From NCBI RefSeq assembly GCF_003010935.1, contig NZ_PGGN01000008.1:116930-180929 (forward strand): a stretch of 64,000 nucleotides of DNA, in the 5' to 3' direction. Each line of letters begins with the position of its first letter. Position 1 is the stretch's first letter. The notes below the pieces were generated by a model, which was given only the letters and a program-made list of their open reading frames with translations, ran no database searches and was not told the origin of the DNA. Positions 36,579 to 45,882 of this stretch are shown here, piece by piece. The translations under genes were made by a program, and so were the position numbers. The DNA comes from Phyllobacterium endophyticum (GTDB lineage Bacteria > Pseudomonadota > Alphaproteobacteria > Rhizobiales > Rhizobiaceae).

Positions 36579-38487
36579 GATCCTGTTTGCAATCGTTCCC
36601 GCCCTGCTGATGATCGCCGTCGTCATCGGAATGACTGGCATCGAACAATGGCTCGCGGCGTTCGGCAAGACAGACAATGCGCGTCTGATGCTCGGCCGGA
36701 TCGGAATCGCCCTGCCCTATGTCGCAGCTGGCGCGATTGGCGTCATCTTTCTTTTCGCGACGAATGGTTCGTCGAGCATCAAAGTTGCGGGATGGGGCTT
36801 CGTCGTCGGAAGCATGGCAGCGACGATCATCGCCGTGATGCGTGAGGCCATGCGGATTTCGGCATTTGCCGATCGAGTGCCGGCGGGACGCTCACTGATC
36901 GCCTATGTCGACCCGGCGATGATGGCCGGCGTCACCGTCGCGCTGCTCGCTGGCGTGTTCGGACTGCGCGTCGCGATCACGGGCAATGCCGCCTTCGCGG
37001 CCACTGCGCCACGCCGCATCCGGGGCAAGCGCGCGATTCATGGCGAGAGCGACTGGATGAGCATGCCCGAGGCGGCGCGGCTATTTCCCGATGCCGGCGG
37101 CATCGTCATCGGCGAGCGATATCGCGTCGACCGCCACAGCGTGTCGGCGATCTCGTTCCGCGCCGATGCGAAGGACACATGGGGGGCGGGCGGCAAGTCT
37201 CCGCTCTTGTGCTTCGACGGATCCTTCGGCTCGTCGCATGGTGTCGTCTTCGCCGGCTCCGGCGGCTTCAAGACGACGTCGGTGACGATCCCGACCGCGC
37301 TCAAATGGGGTGGCGGCCTCGTGGTGCTCGATCCATCGAGCGAGGTTGCGCCGATGGTGATCGAGCATCGAAAGCAGGCGGGCCGGAATGTCATCGTGCT
37401 TGGTCCGGGAAATCCGGCAATCGGCTTTAACGCTCTCGACTGGATCGGCCGGTTCGGCAGCACGAAGGAGGAAGATATTGTCGCGGTCGCCACGTGGGTG
37501 ATGACCGACAATCCGCGGCAGGCGTCGGCCCGCGACGACTTCTTTCGCGCCTCTGCCCTGCAGCTGCTCACTGCTCTGATCGCCGATGTCTGCCTCTCCG
37601 GTCATACGGAAGAAAAGGATCAGACATTGCGTCAAGTCCGGGCGAACCTGTCCGAGCCGGAGCCGAAGCTTCGCGAGCGTCTTACCAACATTCACAACCA
37701 GTCGGATTCGGCCTTCGTGAAGGAGAACGTCGCGCCCTTCATTTCAATGACACCCGAGACCTTCAGCGGCGTCTATGCCAATGCTGTGAAGGAGACACAC
37801 TGGCTTTCCTATCCGAACTATGCGGCGCTGGTGTCGGGTTCGAGCTTCTCGACCGACGATCTCGCCGCCGGCATCACCGACATCTTCATCGCACTTGATC
37901 TCAAGGTACTGGAAACCCATCCGGGGCTCGCACGGGTGATCATCGGCGCACTGATGAACGCGATCTACAATCGCAATGGCGAGGTGACGAACAGGACGCT
38001 GTTTCTTCTGGATGAGGTGGCGCGTCTCGGCTATCTGCGCATCCTCGAAACCGCGCGAGACGCCGGCCGCAAATACGGTCTGACGCTGACGCTGATATTC
38101 CAGTCAATCGGCCAGATGCGAGAAGCCTATGGGGGCCGCGACGCCAGCTCGAAATGGTTCGAGTCTGCGTCCTGGATCTCGTTTGCAGCGATCAACGACC
38201 CGGAAACCGCAGAGTATATCTCGAAGCGCTGTGGTGATACCACCGTCGAGGTCGATCAGACCAGCCACTCGTCGCAGATGTCGGGATCATCGCGCACGCG
38301 CTCCAAACAGCTCACGCACCGTCCACTGATCCTGCCGCACGAGGTCCTGCGCATGCGCGGCGACGAGCAGATCGTCTTCACCGCCGGCAACGCGCCACTG
38401 AGATGCGGTCGCGCTGTCTGGTTCCGGCGCGAAGACATGAGAACCTGCGTCGGCCACAACCGCTTCAACAGCAATATTGAAAGTTAG
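36571..38487 (+). CDS. traG: TraG, type IV coupling protein
   Basis: About 638 aa, full length for the family. N-terminal membrane helices, Walker A-like [12 protein letters not shown] and Walker [12 protein letters not shown], with conserved [13 protein letters not shown]. Links the relaxosome to the mating-pair channel and powers DNA export. The ATG at 36571, overlapping traD, is preferred to an in-frame TTG three codons earlier. No defect is visible. Confidence 0.93.
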   Translation: MNRILFAIVPALLMIAVVIGMTGIEQWLAAFGKTDNARLMLGRIGIALPYVAAGAIGVIFLFATNGSSSIKVAGWGFVVGSMAATIIAVMREAMRISAFADRVPAGRSLIAYVDPAMMAGVTVALLAGVFGLRVAITGNAAFAATAPRRIRGKRAIHGESDWMSMPEAARLFPDAGGIVIGERYRVDRHSVSAISFRADAKDTWGAGGKSPLLCFDGSFGSSHGVVFAGSGGFKTTSVTIPTALKWGGGLVVLDPSSEVAPMVIEHRKQAGRNVIVLGPGNPAIGFNALDWIGRFGSTKEEDIVAVATWVMTDNPRQASARDDFFRASALQLLTALIADVCLSGHTEEKDQTLRQVRANLSEPEPKLRERLTNIHNQSDSAFVKENVAPFISMTPETFSGVYANAVKETHWLSYPNYAALVSGSSFSTDDLAAGITDIFIALDLKVLETHPGLARVIIGALMNAIYNRNGEVTNRTLFLLDEVARLGYLRILETARDAGRKYGLTLTLIFQSIGQMREAYGGRDASSKWFESASWISFAAINDPETAEYISKRCGDTTVEVDQTSHSSQMSGSSRTRSKQLTHRPLILPHEVLRMRGDEQIVFTAGNAPLRCGRAVWFRREDMRTCVGHNRFNSNIES

Positions 38488-38659
38488 GAATGAAGCGAGT
38501 CACGACTCCCCGCACCCCGACAGGGTACATGTTTCAACATAGAAGAGCGAAGTGAAACGACGTCGGCGGCAACATCTGATCACGAAAATGAATCGATGTG
38601 CATCGGACGATTCAAAACTCTGATTGGACGCCGGAATCTGAATGGGCGATTGTGCGAAG

Positions 38660-38971
38660 ATGATCGTTCAACCCTATCACCTCTATGTCGAGCGTATCGA
38701 GCTTGAGAAGAACATGGCGCGGTTCTATGCGCTCGCCGTCCAGCCGACACTGTTCGGCGAGGTGGCGCTGGTGCGCAGTTGGGGGAGGATCGGGACACGC
38801 GGCCGGCAGAAGGTGCACGTCTTCAATGAAGAGAAGCACGCCATCGGTCTGTTCTTCGAACTTCTCCGCGAAAAGCGAAATCGAGGCTATAGACCAAAAC
38901 CTCCTGTGGAAATCCAGCGTCTTGGACATTCTTCGCTGCAGCGCGTCAGTGACAAACTCTTCGCAAGCTGA
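38660..38971 (+). CDS. WGR-domain protein
   Basis: About 103 aa, essentially one WGR domain: SWGRIGTRGRQKVHVFNE is the namesake motif, followed by a helical end. WGR domains occur in PARP/MolR proteins and are thought to bind nucleic acid. Small stand-alone WGR proteins are frequent on rhizobial plasmids near tra genes; function unknown. ATG at 38642 is an alternative start. Confidence 0.78.
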   Translation: MIVQPYHLYVERIELEKNMARFYALAVQPTLFGEVALVRSWGRIGTRGRQKVHVFNEEKHAIGLFFELLREKRNRGYRPKPPVEIQRLGHSSLQRVSDKLFAS

Positions 38972-39010
38972 CAGGGTTTCGGCCTTTCATAGAAGATGCT
39001 AGGGAATTCC

Positions 39011-39289
39011 ATGACCTCCACAAATGAAATCGCCGACAAGATTGCAGCCGACAACAGCCTGACGAAGGTCCAGGCCAAAGGCATCGTGGAGGCCGTCTTC
39101 CAGGCGATCGCGAACGCCGCGGGCTCCGACGCTGAAACGTCTATCCCGGGCTTCGGAAAGTTCAAGGTGAAGGCATCGCCCGAGCGCGAGGGTCGCAACC
39201 CTTCGACCGGAGCAAAGATGACGGTTTCGGCTTCCAAGAAGCTCACCTTTACGTCTGCTAAGGCGCTCAAGGATGCACTGAACAAGTGA
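39011..39289 (+). CDS. HU/IHF-family DNA-binding protein
   Basis: 92 aa histone-like protein. IPGFGKFKVKASPEREGRNPS is split here as PGFGKF plus the DNA-arm RNPSTGA, followed by KLTFTSAKALKDALN. Bends and compacts DNA; a plasmid copy could assist the transfer origin or replication. AGGGAA ribosome site before the ATG. Ends at a clear terminator. Confidence 0.88.
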   Translation: MTSTNEIADKIAADNSLTKVQAKGIVEAVFQAIANAAGSDAETSIPGFGKFKVKASPEREGRNPSTGAKMTVSASKKLTFTSAKALKDALNK

Positions 39290-39300
39290 TCCCTTCGATA

Positions 39301-39336
39301 AAGGAGAGCCCCGCAATTTTCGGCGGGGCCCTCCTT
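39301..39336. terminator. Bidirectional hairpin terminator between HU and DUF736 genes
   Basis: GCCCCGC and GCGGGGC form a strong stem around AATTTTCG, extended by AAGGAG/CTCCTT outside. It sits between two convergent genes, so it can serve both. Confidence 0.75.
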
Positions 39337-39340
39337 ATGC

Positions 39341-39649
39341 TCAGTCCCGGTTCGGCCGAGACCAGATGAGGGAGAGGCCTTCCTCGCCTTCCACCTCAAT
39401 CAGGGTTGCGTAGATCGGGGCCGGGAAGCTCGGGTCGTCGAGCTTGACCGAGAGGTAGTCGCGGCCTTCATTCGAAGTTTTCTTCCACGCTGCGCCGAAC
39501 TCGACATTACCTGCGAGGATGCGGAAGTCCGGACCCTTTTCGGTGGCGCGCTCGACTGCGCGGACGGTTGCTTTGACGTTGAGGTTGAGTGTCTTGATGG
39601 TGCCGTTGAAGCCATTGCCGGAAGCGGTGAAAGAGCCGATGGTTGCCAT
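39341..39649 (-). CDS. DUF736 family protein
   Basis: 102 aa; [20 protein letters not shown] at the N-terminus and [20 protein letters not shown] at the C-terminus are hallmark DUF736 stretches. Frequent on alphaproteobacterial plasmids and integrative elements; function unknown. The open frame extends upstream, but this start gives family length. Confidence 0.88.
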   Translation of the reverse strand: MATIGSFTASGNGFNGTIKTLNLNVKATVRAVERATEKGPDFRILAGNVEFGAAWKKTSNEGRDYLSVKLDDPSFPAPIYATLIEVEGEEGLSLIWSRPNRD

Positions 39650-40282
39650 TGTCGTGTGCCTTTTCTGTTGTTCGGGCCGCGCCCACCGCGGCCTCGATGG
39701 CTGTCGATAAGACCGGGGACGATCGGCCTGCACCTGAAAGGCCGAAACGCCGTGGAGGACGGCCAAGGGAGAGGCTTTCTTGCCTCGCGAGGAATGGGCG
39801 CTTCGGCGCACAGGGGAAGAAAACGAGCCAGCCGTTGCGGATGCCGATCGAGCCGAGCTTCAGTTCGGTGATCTTCCGTCAGACATGCCCCATCGAGACC
39901 CGAGTGGCTGAGCCAGCTGACAGGTCGCAAGGAATACGGCAATGGCGTCATCTGGCGGTTATCGATTGTAAACGACCTACCCGCGCTCCAGCCCGCTCAG
40001 CTCACAAAACCAAGCTTGATCTCTCGCTTCGACGCACCTATGAGGGTGGCCCCAAGCTGTTTCTCACCGCGTTGTCGATATGCCGCGCAGCAAGCGTTCG
40101 ATTGCATGGCCGCCTCATTTCAACATGCACGCGCCGGAACTCACGTCGATCTTTCAGCCGGCTTCCAGTCCGAAGACAGCGGCCCGATTTCTGGCTCGTC
40201 CTGCGGCTTGGTATTGACGACGTCGTCGAAGAGCGTGGCTTTGAGACAGATGCGGCGATTGCCCGCATCCATAGCGCCTGGT
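39650..40282. other. Gene-poor stretch upstream of the DUF736 gene
   Basis: About 630 bp with scattered short frames. None resembles a known protein or has a good start. Probably decayed plasmid backbone, since broken genes lie next to it. Confidence 0.5.
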
Positions 40283-41216
40283 TCAAGCCGTACGTTGCGC
40301 CATAGGCTGAAGATCGTGGAGATAGGCCACCGCTTTTTGCGCATGCGCGGCTGCGGAAAAGACGAACCGTTTCTCATTCTTGAGGATCGAGAGCCAAGGA
40401 AGCAATATAGCTCGCGTGATCCGGTCGTGGTTCCATCTCCGGCACGATACCGAGATCGGCGCACAGGAAAACGGCGCCGAGTTCGGCGATCAGCTCTTCA
40501 CGCGCACGCTCGGTCTTGTCTTTCGCGTGGCGCGACAGATCACGATCGAGACGATGCTTCGCTCCAACCCAATGAATTTGTTCATGGCCCAGGGACGCGT
40601 AGTAGGATTCCACGTCCCGGAAGGTTTCGATCGGCGGCATCTGGATGATATCCGGGCCTGGAGCAAAGAAGGCCTTGTTGCCACCGTGGCGGATCACGGC
40701 TCCCGTTGCCGCGAAAAATGCGTCCGCTGCGGCAATGCGATTGACGTCTATCTTGGGATCTTGCCGAAGAGAAGGTAGGTATTCATCGGGCAGATCATCG
40801 ATCTGTTCGAAATTGAAGACCGTGTAGGTTTTCAAAAACGGAATATCACGTTCGACCTCATCGCCATTGTCCGCCCTTTCCGTCCTCCTGACCCGGTTCG
40901 CATAAACGACTGTCGAACCGGTCTCACCCTTGCGGACATGCGCGCCGAGCTCGGCCGCCTGGCGAAATGTCATCCATGTCGGAGAGCGGGAACCGCGCGA
41001 GACCGTTTCCGACCACAGCAACAGAACATTGATACCGGAATAGGGCTCGCCAATGGGCCGCAATGGACGGGTAATGCGATCTTCCAGATGGCCGCTGCTT
41101 CAGGGCTGCACCCAAGGGCGGACGCCCACCTCCAGCGAGGCAATGATGCGGTCTGTGATTTTTGCATAGATGTCGACGCGCGTTTCCTGACCGTTCTTCC
41201 TGCTTTCCTGTCTCAA
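40283..41216 (-). pseudogene. ArdC-like antirestriction protein, broken
   Basis: Readable as one protein of about 310 aa: N-terminal ssDNA-binding domain (RVDIYAKITDRIIASLE; LRPIGEPYSGINVLLLW) and C-terminal metallopeptidase-like domain with HExxH (GHEQIHW). Two lesions: an in-frame TGA at 41100-41102 where the family has a Trp (WVQP-stop), and a frameshift near 40396, after which the natural ending (SWLSILKNEKRFVFSAAAHA) continues in another frame. A TTG start at 41216 follows a strong GGAGG. ArdC proteins protect incoming plasmid DNA. Confidence 0.8.
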
Positions 41217-41509
41217 TTTCTCTCCTCCATTCGAAGATCGCGCCCATCGCGGTCCGTCACGGCGGTCGAGCGAAGGCCGGAGACGGCGCACCCCGAGGTG
41301 ATCCCACGAGGAGTGGGGATAGTGAGATCCGGGCCGAAACGAAGTGGAGGGCGGCTTGCCGTTGCGCCGGCACCAGCCGGCCGAAGCTAGATCACGAGCC
41401 GGAGCGGACCGTATGGGTGCGCTATGTCCCACTCAAGAAGCCGGCGCCTTGTGGCGCCCGGCCGTTTCGAACGGGAACGAGAAATGCGGGGCCGAAGCCC
41501 GCAATCGTC
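41217..41509. other. Intergenic segment between ardC remnant and hypothetical gene
   Basis: About 293 bp carrying the ribosome site of the ardC remnant (GGAGG near 41224). Nothing else recognised. Confidence 0.5.
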
Positions 41510-42034
41510 CTATTCGAATGCTGCCATCTGGGCACTGGCGGCCTTTTGATCGACGGATGCGCCAGATTGCTCGACCGTGCGTTCGTAGGGCTTCCAGGTT
41601 TCCCCGGTGATGTCCTCGTAGGCGGAGACGGCGCCTTCGGCTGCCATTTGGAGAACATGGGCCTGAAGGCCCATGTCGGCAGCAAATTCGCGCTTGCGCT
41701 GGGCGCGGCTGTCGAAACCCATATGGCCGTCAAGGTCTTCGTCGCGATAATCGTTGGAGAGTTTGCTGGTGAGGTCACGCGCTTCCGTCACCGATCGGCT
41801 GTAGAATTGCCCCGCGGCGTAAGCTGAGCCGACGAAGGAGCCGACGATGCGCTGCATGTGGATCTGCATGGCCTTTTCGCCAAGGCCGTCTTTCAGAGCG
41901 TTGGCGCTCTCGATCAGTTGTGAGCGATGGAGAGCGCGGATGCCAGCTTGCGCATTACCTTTTAGCACCGCTTGCAGGCAGTGTTGATTTGAGTAGTGCA
42001 AGGCAGGGCTCAATTCTTGCCGGCATCGGATCAT
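41510..42034 (-). CDS. Hypothetical plasmid protein
   Basis: Up to 174 aa, not recognised with certainty. Helical and charged with no signal peptide or membrane segment; SYAAGQFYSRSVTEARDLTS and FDSRAQRKREFAADMGLQAH stand out. The first 30 or so residues look unlike the rest, so the real start may be internal (for example at MQIHMQRIVG), or the 5' end may be lost. Placed upstream of the ardC remnant as small unknown genes often are on rhizobial plasmids. Confidence 0.5.
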   Translation of the reverse strand: MIRCRQELSPALHYSNQHCLQAVLKGNAQAGIRALHRSQLIESANALKDGLGEKAMQIHMQRIVGSFVGSAYAAGQFYSRSVTEARDLTSKLSNDYRDEDLDGHMGFDSRAQRKREFAADMGLQAHVLQMAAEGAVSAYEDITGETWKPYERTVEQSGASVDQKAASAQMAAFE

Positions 42035-42412
42035 GCGTTAGCTGTGGCTGAGCCCGAACACACTTCCGGCGTACTTTGCTCTGCAGAGGGCGCTCAAGAA
42101 CACGAAGCAGGGGCTTTGATAACTTACGCGTACTTTTGTCATGAGGACATTTCACGCCAAAAAGGTAAACGAGCCCCGCGTGGCATTGCCAGAATAATAC
42201 GGGACAGCATCCTCGTTGGAATAATGAGTACGGTATTTGATTGCGGAACCATAACGCGACTGGGGCGACTGACGAGACCGTCGGGCCGCTGGACGTGTCT
42301 GCGACAATATTCCTTTCCATTCTGATGCCTTTTACTCACTCGTCAGGTAAGAGCCATTGCCATTATACTGGCGTCGTGATTGCATCCTTGCACGTATACA
42401 TGGGGATTGTTG
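42035..42412. other. Intergenic region at the right edge of the transfer block
   Basis: About 378 bp before the amidohydrolase gene. No gene, repeat or terminator recognised. Confidence 0.5.
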
Positions 42413-44131
42413 ATGCGCAGAAGAGACTTTCTTCGCCATACGACTTTGTCAGCTGCGGTGCTGACCGGCGGCTGCAATCGGACAAATCCCGATCCCTTAC
42501 AGCCGAGCGCTAAGCACCTGATCGTTGATGCGCATTGCCACGTCTTCAACGCTTCCGATTTGCCCGCGGCGCGGTTCCTCCGCCAGGTGGTGATCAGGGA
42601 CTTTCCGAAGCAATCTGCGATGATGAAAACGTTCGAGATCCGGGATCCCGATGTCACAGACCGTTTCATAGAACTGATCCTGACTCTTCTGGGAACAGAC
42701 AAAGCACCAACCGCCAAGGAGGAGATCGCCTTTCTGAAGGGCATCCCCAAGGCTCCTGCGAGACGGGAGCCGGCTGAAGCACGCGAGGCGGCCATCACTG
42801 ACACTGCGAACTTTCTTGTGATGCTCGATCGCCGGCGGCGGAATATCGTGACAATGACGGCCCCTACTCGTCGGCAGAAGCGTCGAGTTGCGGGCGACGA
42901 AAAGTTCCTGGCTTATATGCTTGGCTCCCGCATGGAGATCATGCGCTCGGCCACGGAAATGAGCTTTTCTGACGCCCGGGTTGCCAGTCGGGAAGTCTTT
43001 ACGTCAAAGGGCGCCATTTCGCGGTATCTCAACTGGTTCAGCCTGTTCAGGTTATATCGCCATGTCCTTGTCGAAAAGCTCATCGCCGACACCCCCGGCC
43101 AGGGATTCAGGCTCGCAATGTTGGCTCCCGCACTCGTCGACTACGACGAGTGGCTTTATGAAGATGTAAAATCACCGATTTCGGAACAGATGGAAGTGAT
43201 GTCCGAAATTTCGGTGCGTTGCGTCAGGCAAAAAGATGGCCCGGTGCTCCACGGCTACATCGGTTTCGACCCATTGCGGGAAGTGGTCTTTGAAAACCAC
43301 AAGGGTAAGGTGAGCTCTCTTAAAACAGTCGAGCGTGCTTTGAGCGAGTTTGGATTTGCCGGCGTGAAGCTTTACCCACCGATGGGCTTCCAGCCATCCG
43401 GAAATAGGCGTCCTTATCCTCAGCGGTCGCTCGATATGCTGGGTTTCGACCCTAGCCGGCAGATGGATGAGGCGCTTCGCAAGCTCTACGCGCTGTGCAT
43501 GAAACTCGATGCACCCATTCTCGCTCATGGCTATTCGTCGAACGAATCGGGTAACGGCTACGCCAAGCGGGGCGATCCGCACTATTGGACTCCCGTTTTC
43601 AGCGAATTTCCCAAACTTCGGGTCTGTTTGGCTCATTTCGGCCGTTTTGATGCTCCTTCGCAGGGGCGCGAGAACCTCGCATTTCCACAGAGAAGCTGGG
43701 AGTGGGCCTTGGGCGAATTTATGAAGGGCCATCCACGCCACAAGATCTATGGGGATATTAGTTATTTCTCGGAAGCGTTGAGCGGCGACGCCGTGCTGCG
43801 GAAATCTCTGGCGGCGAATTTCCGGCTTTGGACAGACCTTTTCGATCCAAAAGTCGATCGACTGATATTTGGAACTGATTGGCTGATGCTGGGTCAGGAG
43901 AAGGGATATGAACATTATGTCGGCAGTGTCAAAGCATTTCTGCTCAGTGACTGCGGTTTTGCCGAGGAGATCTGCGACAAGATTTTCAGACGCAACGCGC
44001 TGAATTTTCTCCCGCTTCAGCAGCGCAGCATTGGTAGAGCACGGCTTGAAAGATGGTACTTCAAAAATGGCTTGGCGCCCCAAAGGCTGCCGCTCATACC
44101 TGAAAACATCTTTGCAGGTCTTTTTCGCTGA
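42413..44131 (+). CDS. Exported amidohydrolase-family protein with Tat signal
   Basis: About 572 aa. Begins with a twin-arginine signal (RRRDFLRHTTLSAAVLTGGC), the Cys suggesting an unusual lipoprotein-like site although LTGGC is not a perfect lipobox. The body fits the amidohydrolase-2 group: metal-binding VDAHCHVF, then GFAGVKLYPPMG, LAHFGRFD and LIFGTDWL. Likely a periplasmic or membrane-tethered metal hydrolase or decarboxylase of unknown substrate. ATG at 42413 chosen for the signal. Stands alone, with no operon partner. Confidence 0.78.
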   Translation: MRRRDFLRHTTLSAAVLTGGCNRTNPDPLQPSAKHLIVDAHCHVFNASDLPAARFLRQVVIRDFPKQSAMMKTFEIRDPDVTDRFIELILTLLGTDKAPTAKEEIAFLKGIPKAPARREPAEAREAAITDTANFLVMLDRRRRNIVTMTAPTRRQKRRVAGDEKFLAYMLGSRMEIMRSATEMSFSDARVASREVFTSKGAISRYLNWFSLFRLYRHVLVEKLIADTPGQGFRLAMLAPALVDYDEWLYEDVKSPISEQMEVMSEISVRCVRQKDGPVLHGYIGFDPLREVVFENHKGKVSSLKTVERALSEFGFAGVKLYPPMGFQPSGNRRPYPQRSLDMLGFDPSRQMDEALRKLYALCMKLDAPILAHGYSSNESGNGYAKRGDPHYWTPVFSEFPKLRVCLAHFGRFDAPSQGRENLAFPQRSWEWALGEFMKGHPRHKIYGDISYFSEALSGDAVLRKSLAANFRLWTDLFDPKVDRLIFGTDWLMLGQEKGYEHYVGSVKAFLLSDCGFAEEICDKIFRRNALNFLPLQQRSIGRARLERWYFKNGLAPQRLPLIPENIFAGLFR

Positions 44132-44263
44132 CCAGCGGCAGCTGTGATTGTCGCAGAGCGATCAAACATTCATGCGATAATCGAACCGGTTCGCAAATAG
44201 AGGACCACCCGCAGGAATTCAGGGGCGATCTGCGGGGCCGCTTTGCCGCTCAAAGGGGGTAGT

Positions 44264-44480
44264 CATGAGCGATTTTGAAAAGTCTGACGAAAAAGGCGGT
44301 TTTACCTGAAAGCTATGGCGCGGTGAGCGTACGACGAAGATCGGCGATACGGCTCGGGTGATGCGATCTGCCGGTGACAGTATCGTCGAGCTGGCACCGA
44401 TGAAGTTTGGTTTCCCCCGACCGGCAAGGGCGGACCGGTATTTAACTTCCGGTCGGAAGGAAGACATTTTGTCTCGCCTA
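44264..44480 (+). pseudogene. SRAP (YedK/HMCES-like) protein remnant
   Basis: ELAPMKFGFPRP in one frame continues in the next as GKGGPVFNFRSEGRHF, together a hallmark stretch of SRAP proteins, which shield abasic sites in single-stranded DNA. An in-frame TGA lies upstream, and the catalytic N-terminal Cys and C-terminal half are missing. A short, frameshifted relic. Confidence 0.55.
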
Positions 44481-44892
44481 TTCAATACTACGTCTCGAAC
44501 AGAGCGTGGACTGCAGAGTCGCTAGTTATGCCCCTCTCGTTGATGATTATTTGATTTGGCAAAAGCAGGCATAAAAGTGACGAAACTAACGACGACTGCT
44601 TTGCGCCCGCATTTCGGTCGTTGATGCGACAAGGCGGTTCCTGAAAGTTGCCGGTCCGCTTAGGTTACCGCAATGTCTGTGATTGGGTGGGTTAATGACA
44701 GGCCCGTTCTGGATAGGACGGTGAGAAGGCAGCTTCTACACGATCGGCCGACTCACTGCTGGAGCTGCCTAGAACGTTAGCCTAATAGCCGAATTACTGC
44801 TGTCGCGGTAAGGTAGATGGGCGCTTGACAAAACTGATGTGCGCACCTCATCTTGAGGCATTTGAAAATGCGAAGTCTCTTGGAGGAGAGGT
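44481..44892. other. Intergenic region with a dispersed repeat copy
   Basis: Holds one copy of a short repeat (GCGCCCGCATTTCGGTCGTT at 44603-44622, followed by TTGCCGGTCCG about 25 bp on). No gene recognised. Confidence 0.5.
44603..44658. repeat. Dispersed intergenic repeat, copy 1
   Basis: Core GCGCCCGCATTTCGGTCGTT, then about 25 bp, then TTGCCGGTCCG. Shared with copy 2 at 45641 with nearly the same spacing; only the core is shared with copy 3 at 61648. Confidence 0.6.
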
Positions 44893-45525
44893 ATGGATCC
44901 GAAATTCGTCATCAACCGCGAGGAAGCTTTGCGCGAACTTTACCCGGCCACGCATAACCTCGCTATTCAGAAGTTTCAGGAAATTCTTGGAGTGCATGCG
45001 CAAGCGTTTATCCGACGTTCACCGTTCCTTTGTTTGGGCACGCAGGATCTAAACGGCCGGGCAGATGTGAGCCCACGCGGCGACCAGCCCGGGTTCGTAA
45101 GTATTTTGGACAACAGGACCCTGGCTATTCCTGACCGTCCAGGGAACAATCGATTGGACAGCCTTTCTAACGTCATAGCAAATCCTGCTGTGGGGCTGTT
45201 GTTCATGATCCCTGGCTTCGACGACACCCTGCGCGTCAATGGAGTGGCACGCATAGTCACTGACCCGGACCTTCTCGAAACCATGACGGTCAACAGTCGC
45301 GTCCCCACTCTAGCAATAGTGGTGCAGGTCCGCGAGGTCTTCCTGCATTGCGCAAAGGCCCTCAGGCGCTCGCATATTTGGGATACTGCTCACCATCAGG
45401 ATCGCAAACAGATGCCGTCGTTGATCAAGATGATACTGGATGAAACGACCGGGGCACCGGAGGAGGAAGAGATGCGCAAGATCGATGCGGGCTTGGAGGA
45501 GGACTACAAGCGAACGATGTACTAG
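44893..45525 (+). CDS. PPOX-class (pyridoxamine 5'-phosphate oxidase-like) flavoprotein
   Basis: 210 aa split-barrel protein. FLCLGTQDLNGRADVSPRGD and IPDRPGNNRLDSLSN match the FMN-dependent MSMEG_1061-like subgroup, and EVFLHCAKALRRSHIW is its typical end. Probably binds FMN or F420 and reduces an unknown compound. GGAGGAGAGGT lies just before the ATG. Single-gene unit. Confidence 0.83.
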   Translation: MDPKFVINREEALRELYPATHNLAIQKFQEILGVHAQAFIRRSPFLCLGTQDLNGRADVSPRGDQPGFVSILDNRTLAIPDRPGNNRLDSLSNVIANPAVGLLFMIPGFDDTLRVNGVARIVTDPDLLETMTVNSRVPTLAIVVQVREVFLHCAKALRRSHIWDTAHHQDRKQMPSLIKMILDETTGAPEEEEMRKIDAGLEEDYKRTMY

Positions 45526-45882
45526 AAAGCATCCTGACTGCGGATCCGATCAAGCCAAAGATGGCAGGTCTGTTCTTGGGGAGGCACGGTGTCAGCGCCA
45601 CAGGCCGGAATTAAGGTTGGATCCGGTCAGTCGGCAATGCGCGCCCCCATTTCGGTCGTTCAGGCCGCGGTCGCGATCGCTTAGGAGCTGCCGGTCCGTA
45701 ATTCGTCATGATGTCAAGTTCAGGGTGGATATCTGCATGTTGGATTCACGACACAGGTGAGAGTGATCGCGCCCCTGCCCGTGAGTTTCGGGACGTTGGC
45801 GTTTTTTCTCCATTTCCTGTCACACTCACATAACGCCCAATTGGATTCGACAGTATCGGCGACTCGGATCAAAATCATCCGT
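45526..45882. other. Intergenic region with a second repeat copy
   Basis: About 350 bp upstream of the HEPN-like gene; carries the second dispersed repeat (45641). A GTG at 45757 would extend the downstream gene into it. No other feature seen. Confidence 0.5.
45641..45698. repeat. Dispersed intergenic repeat, copy 2
   Basis: Core GCGCCCCCATTTCGGTCGTT, about 27 bp, then CTGCCGGTCCG. One mismatch to copy 1 in the 20-bp core. Confidence 0.6.

Noticed and set aside
41100..41102. TGA as a recoded or selenocysteine codon in the ardC-like gene
   Set aside because: The family has Trp here, a single-base change explains it, and a second lesion near 40396 shows simple decay.
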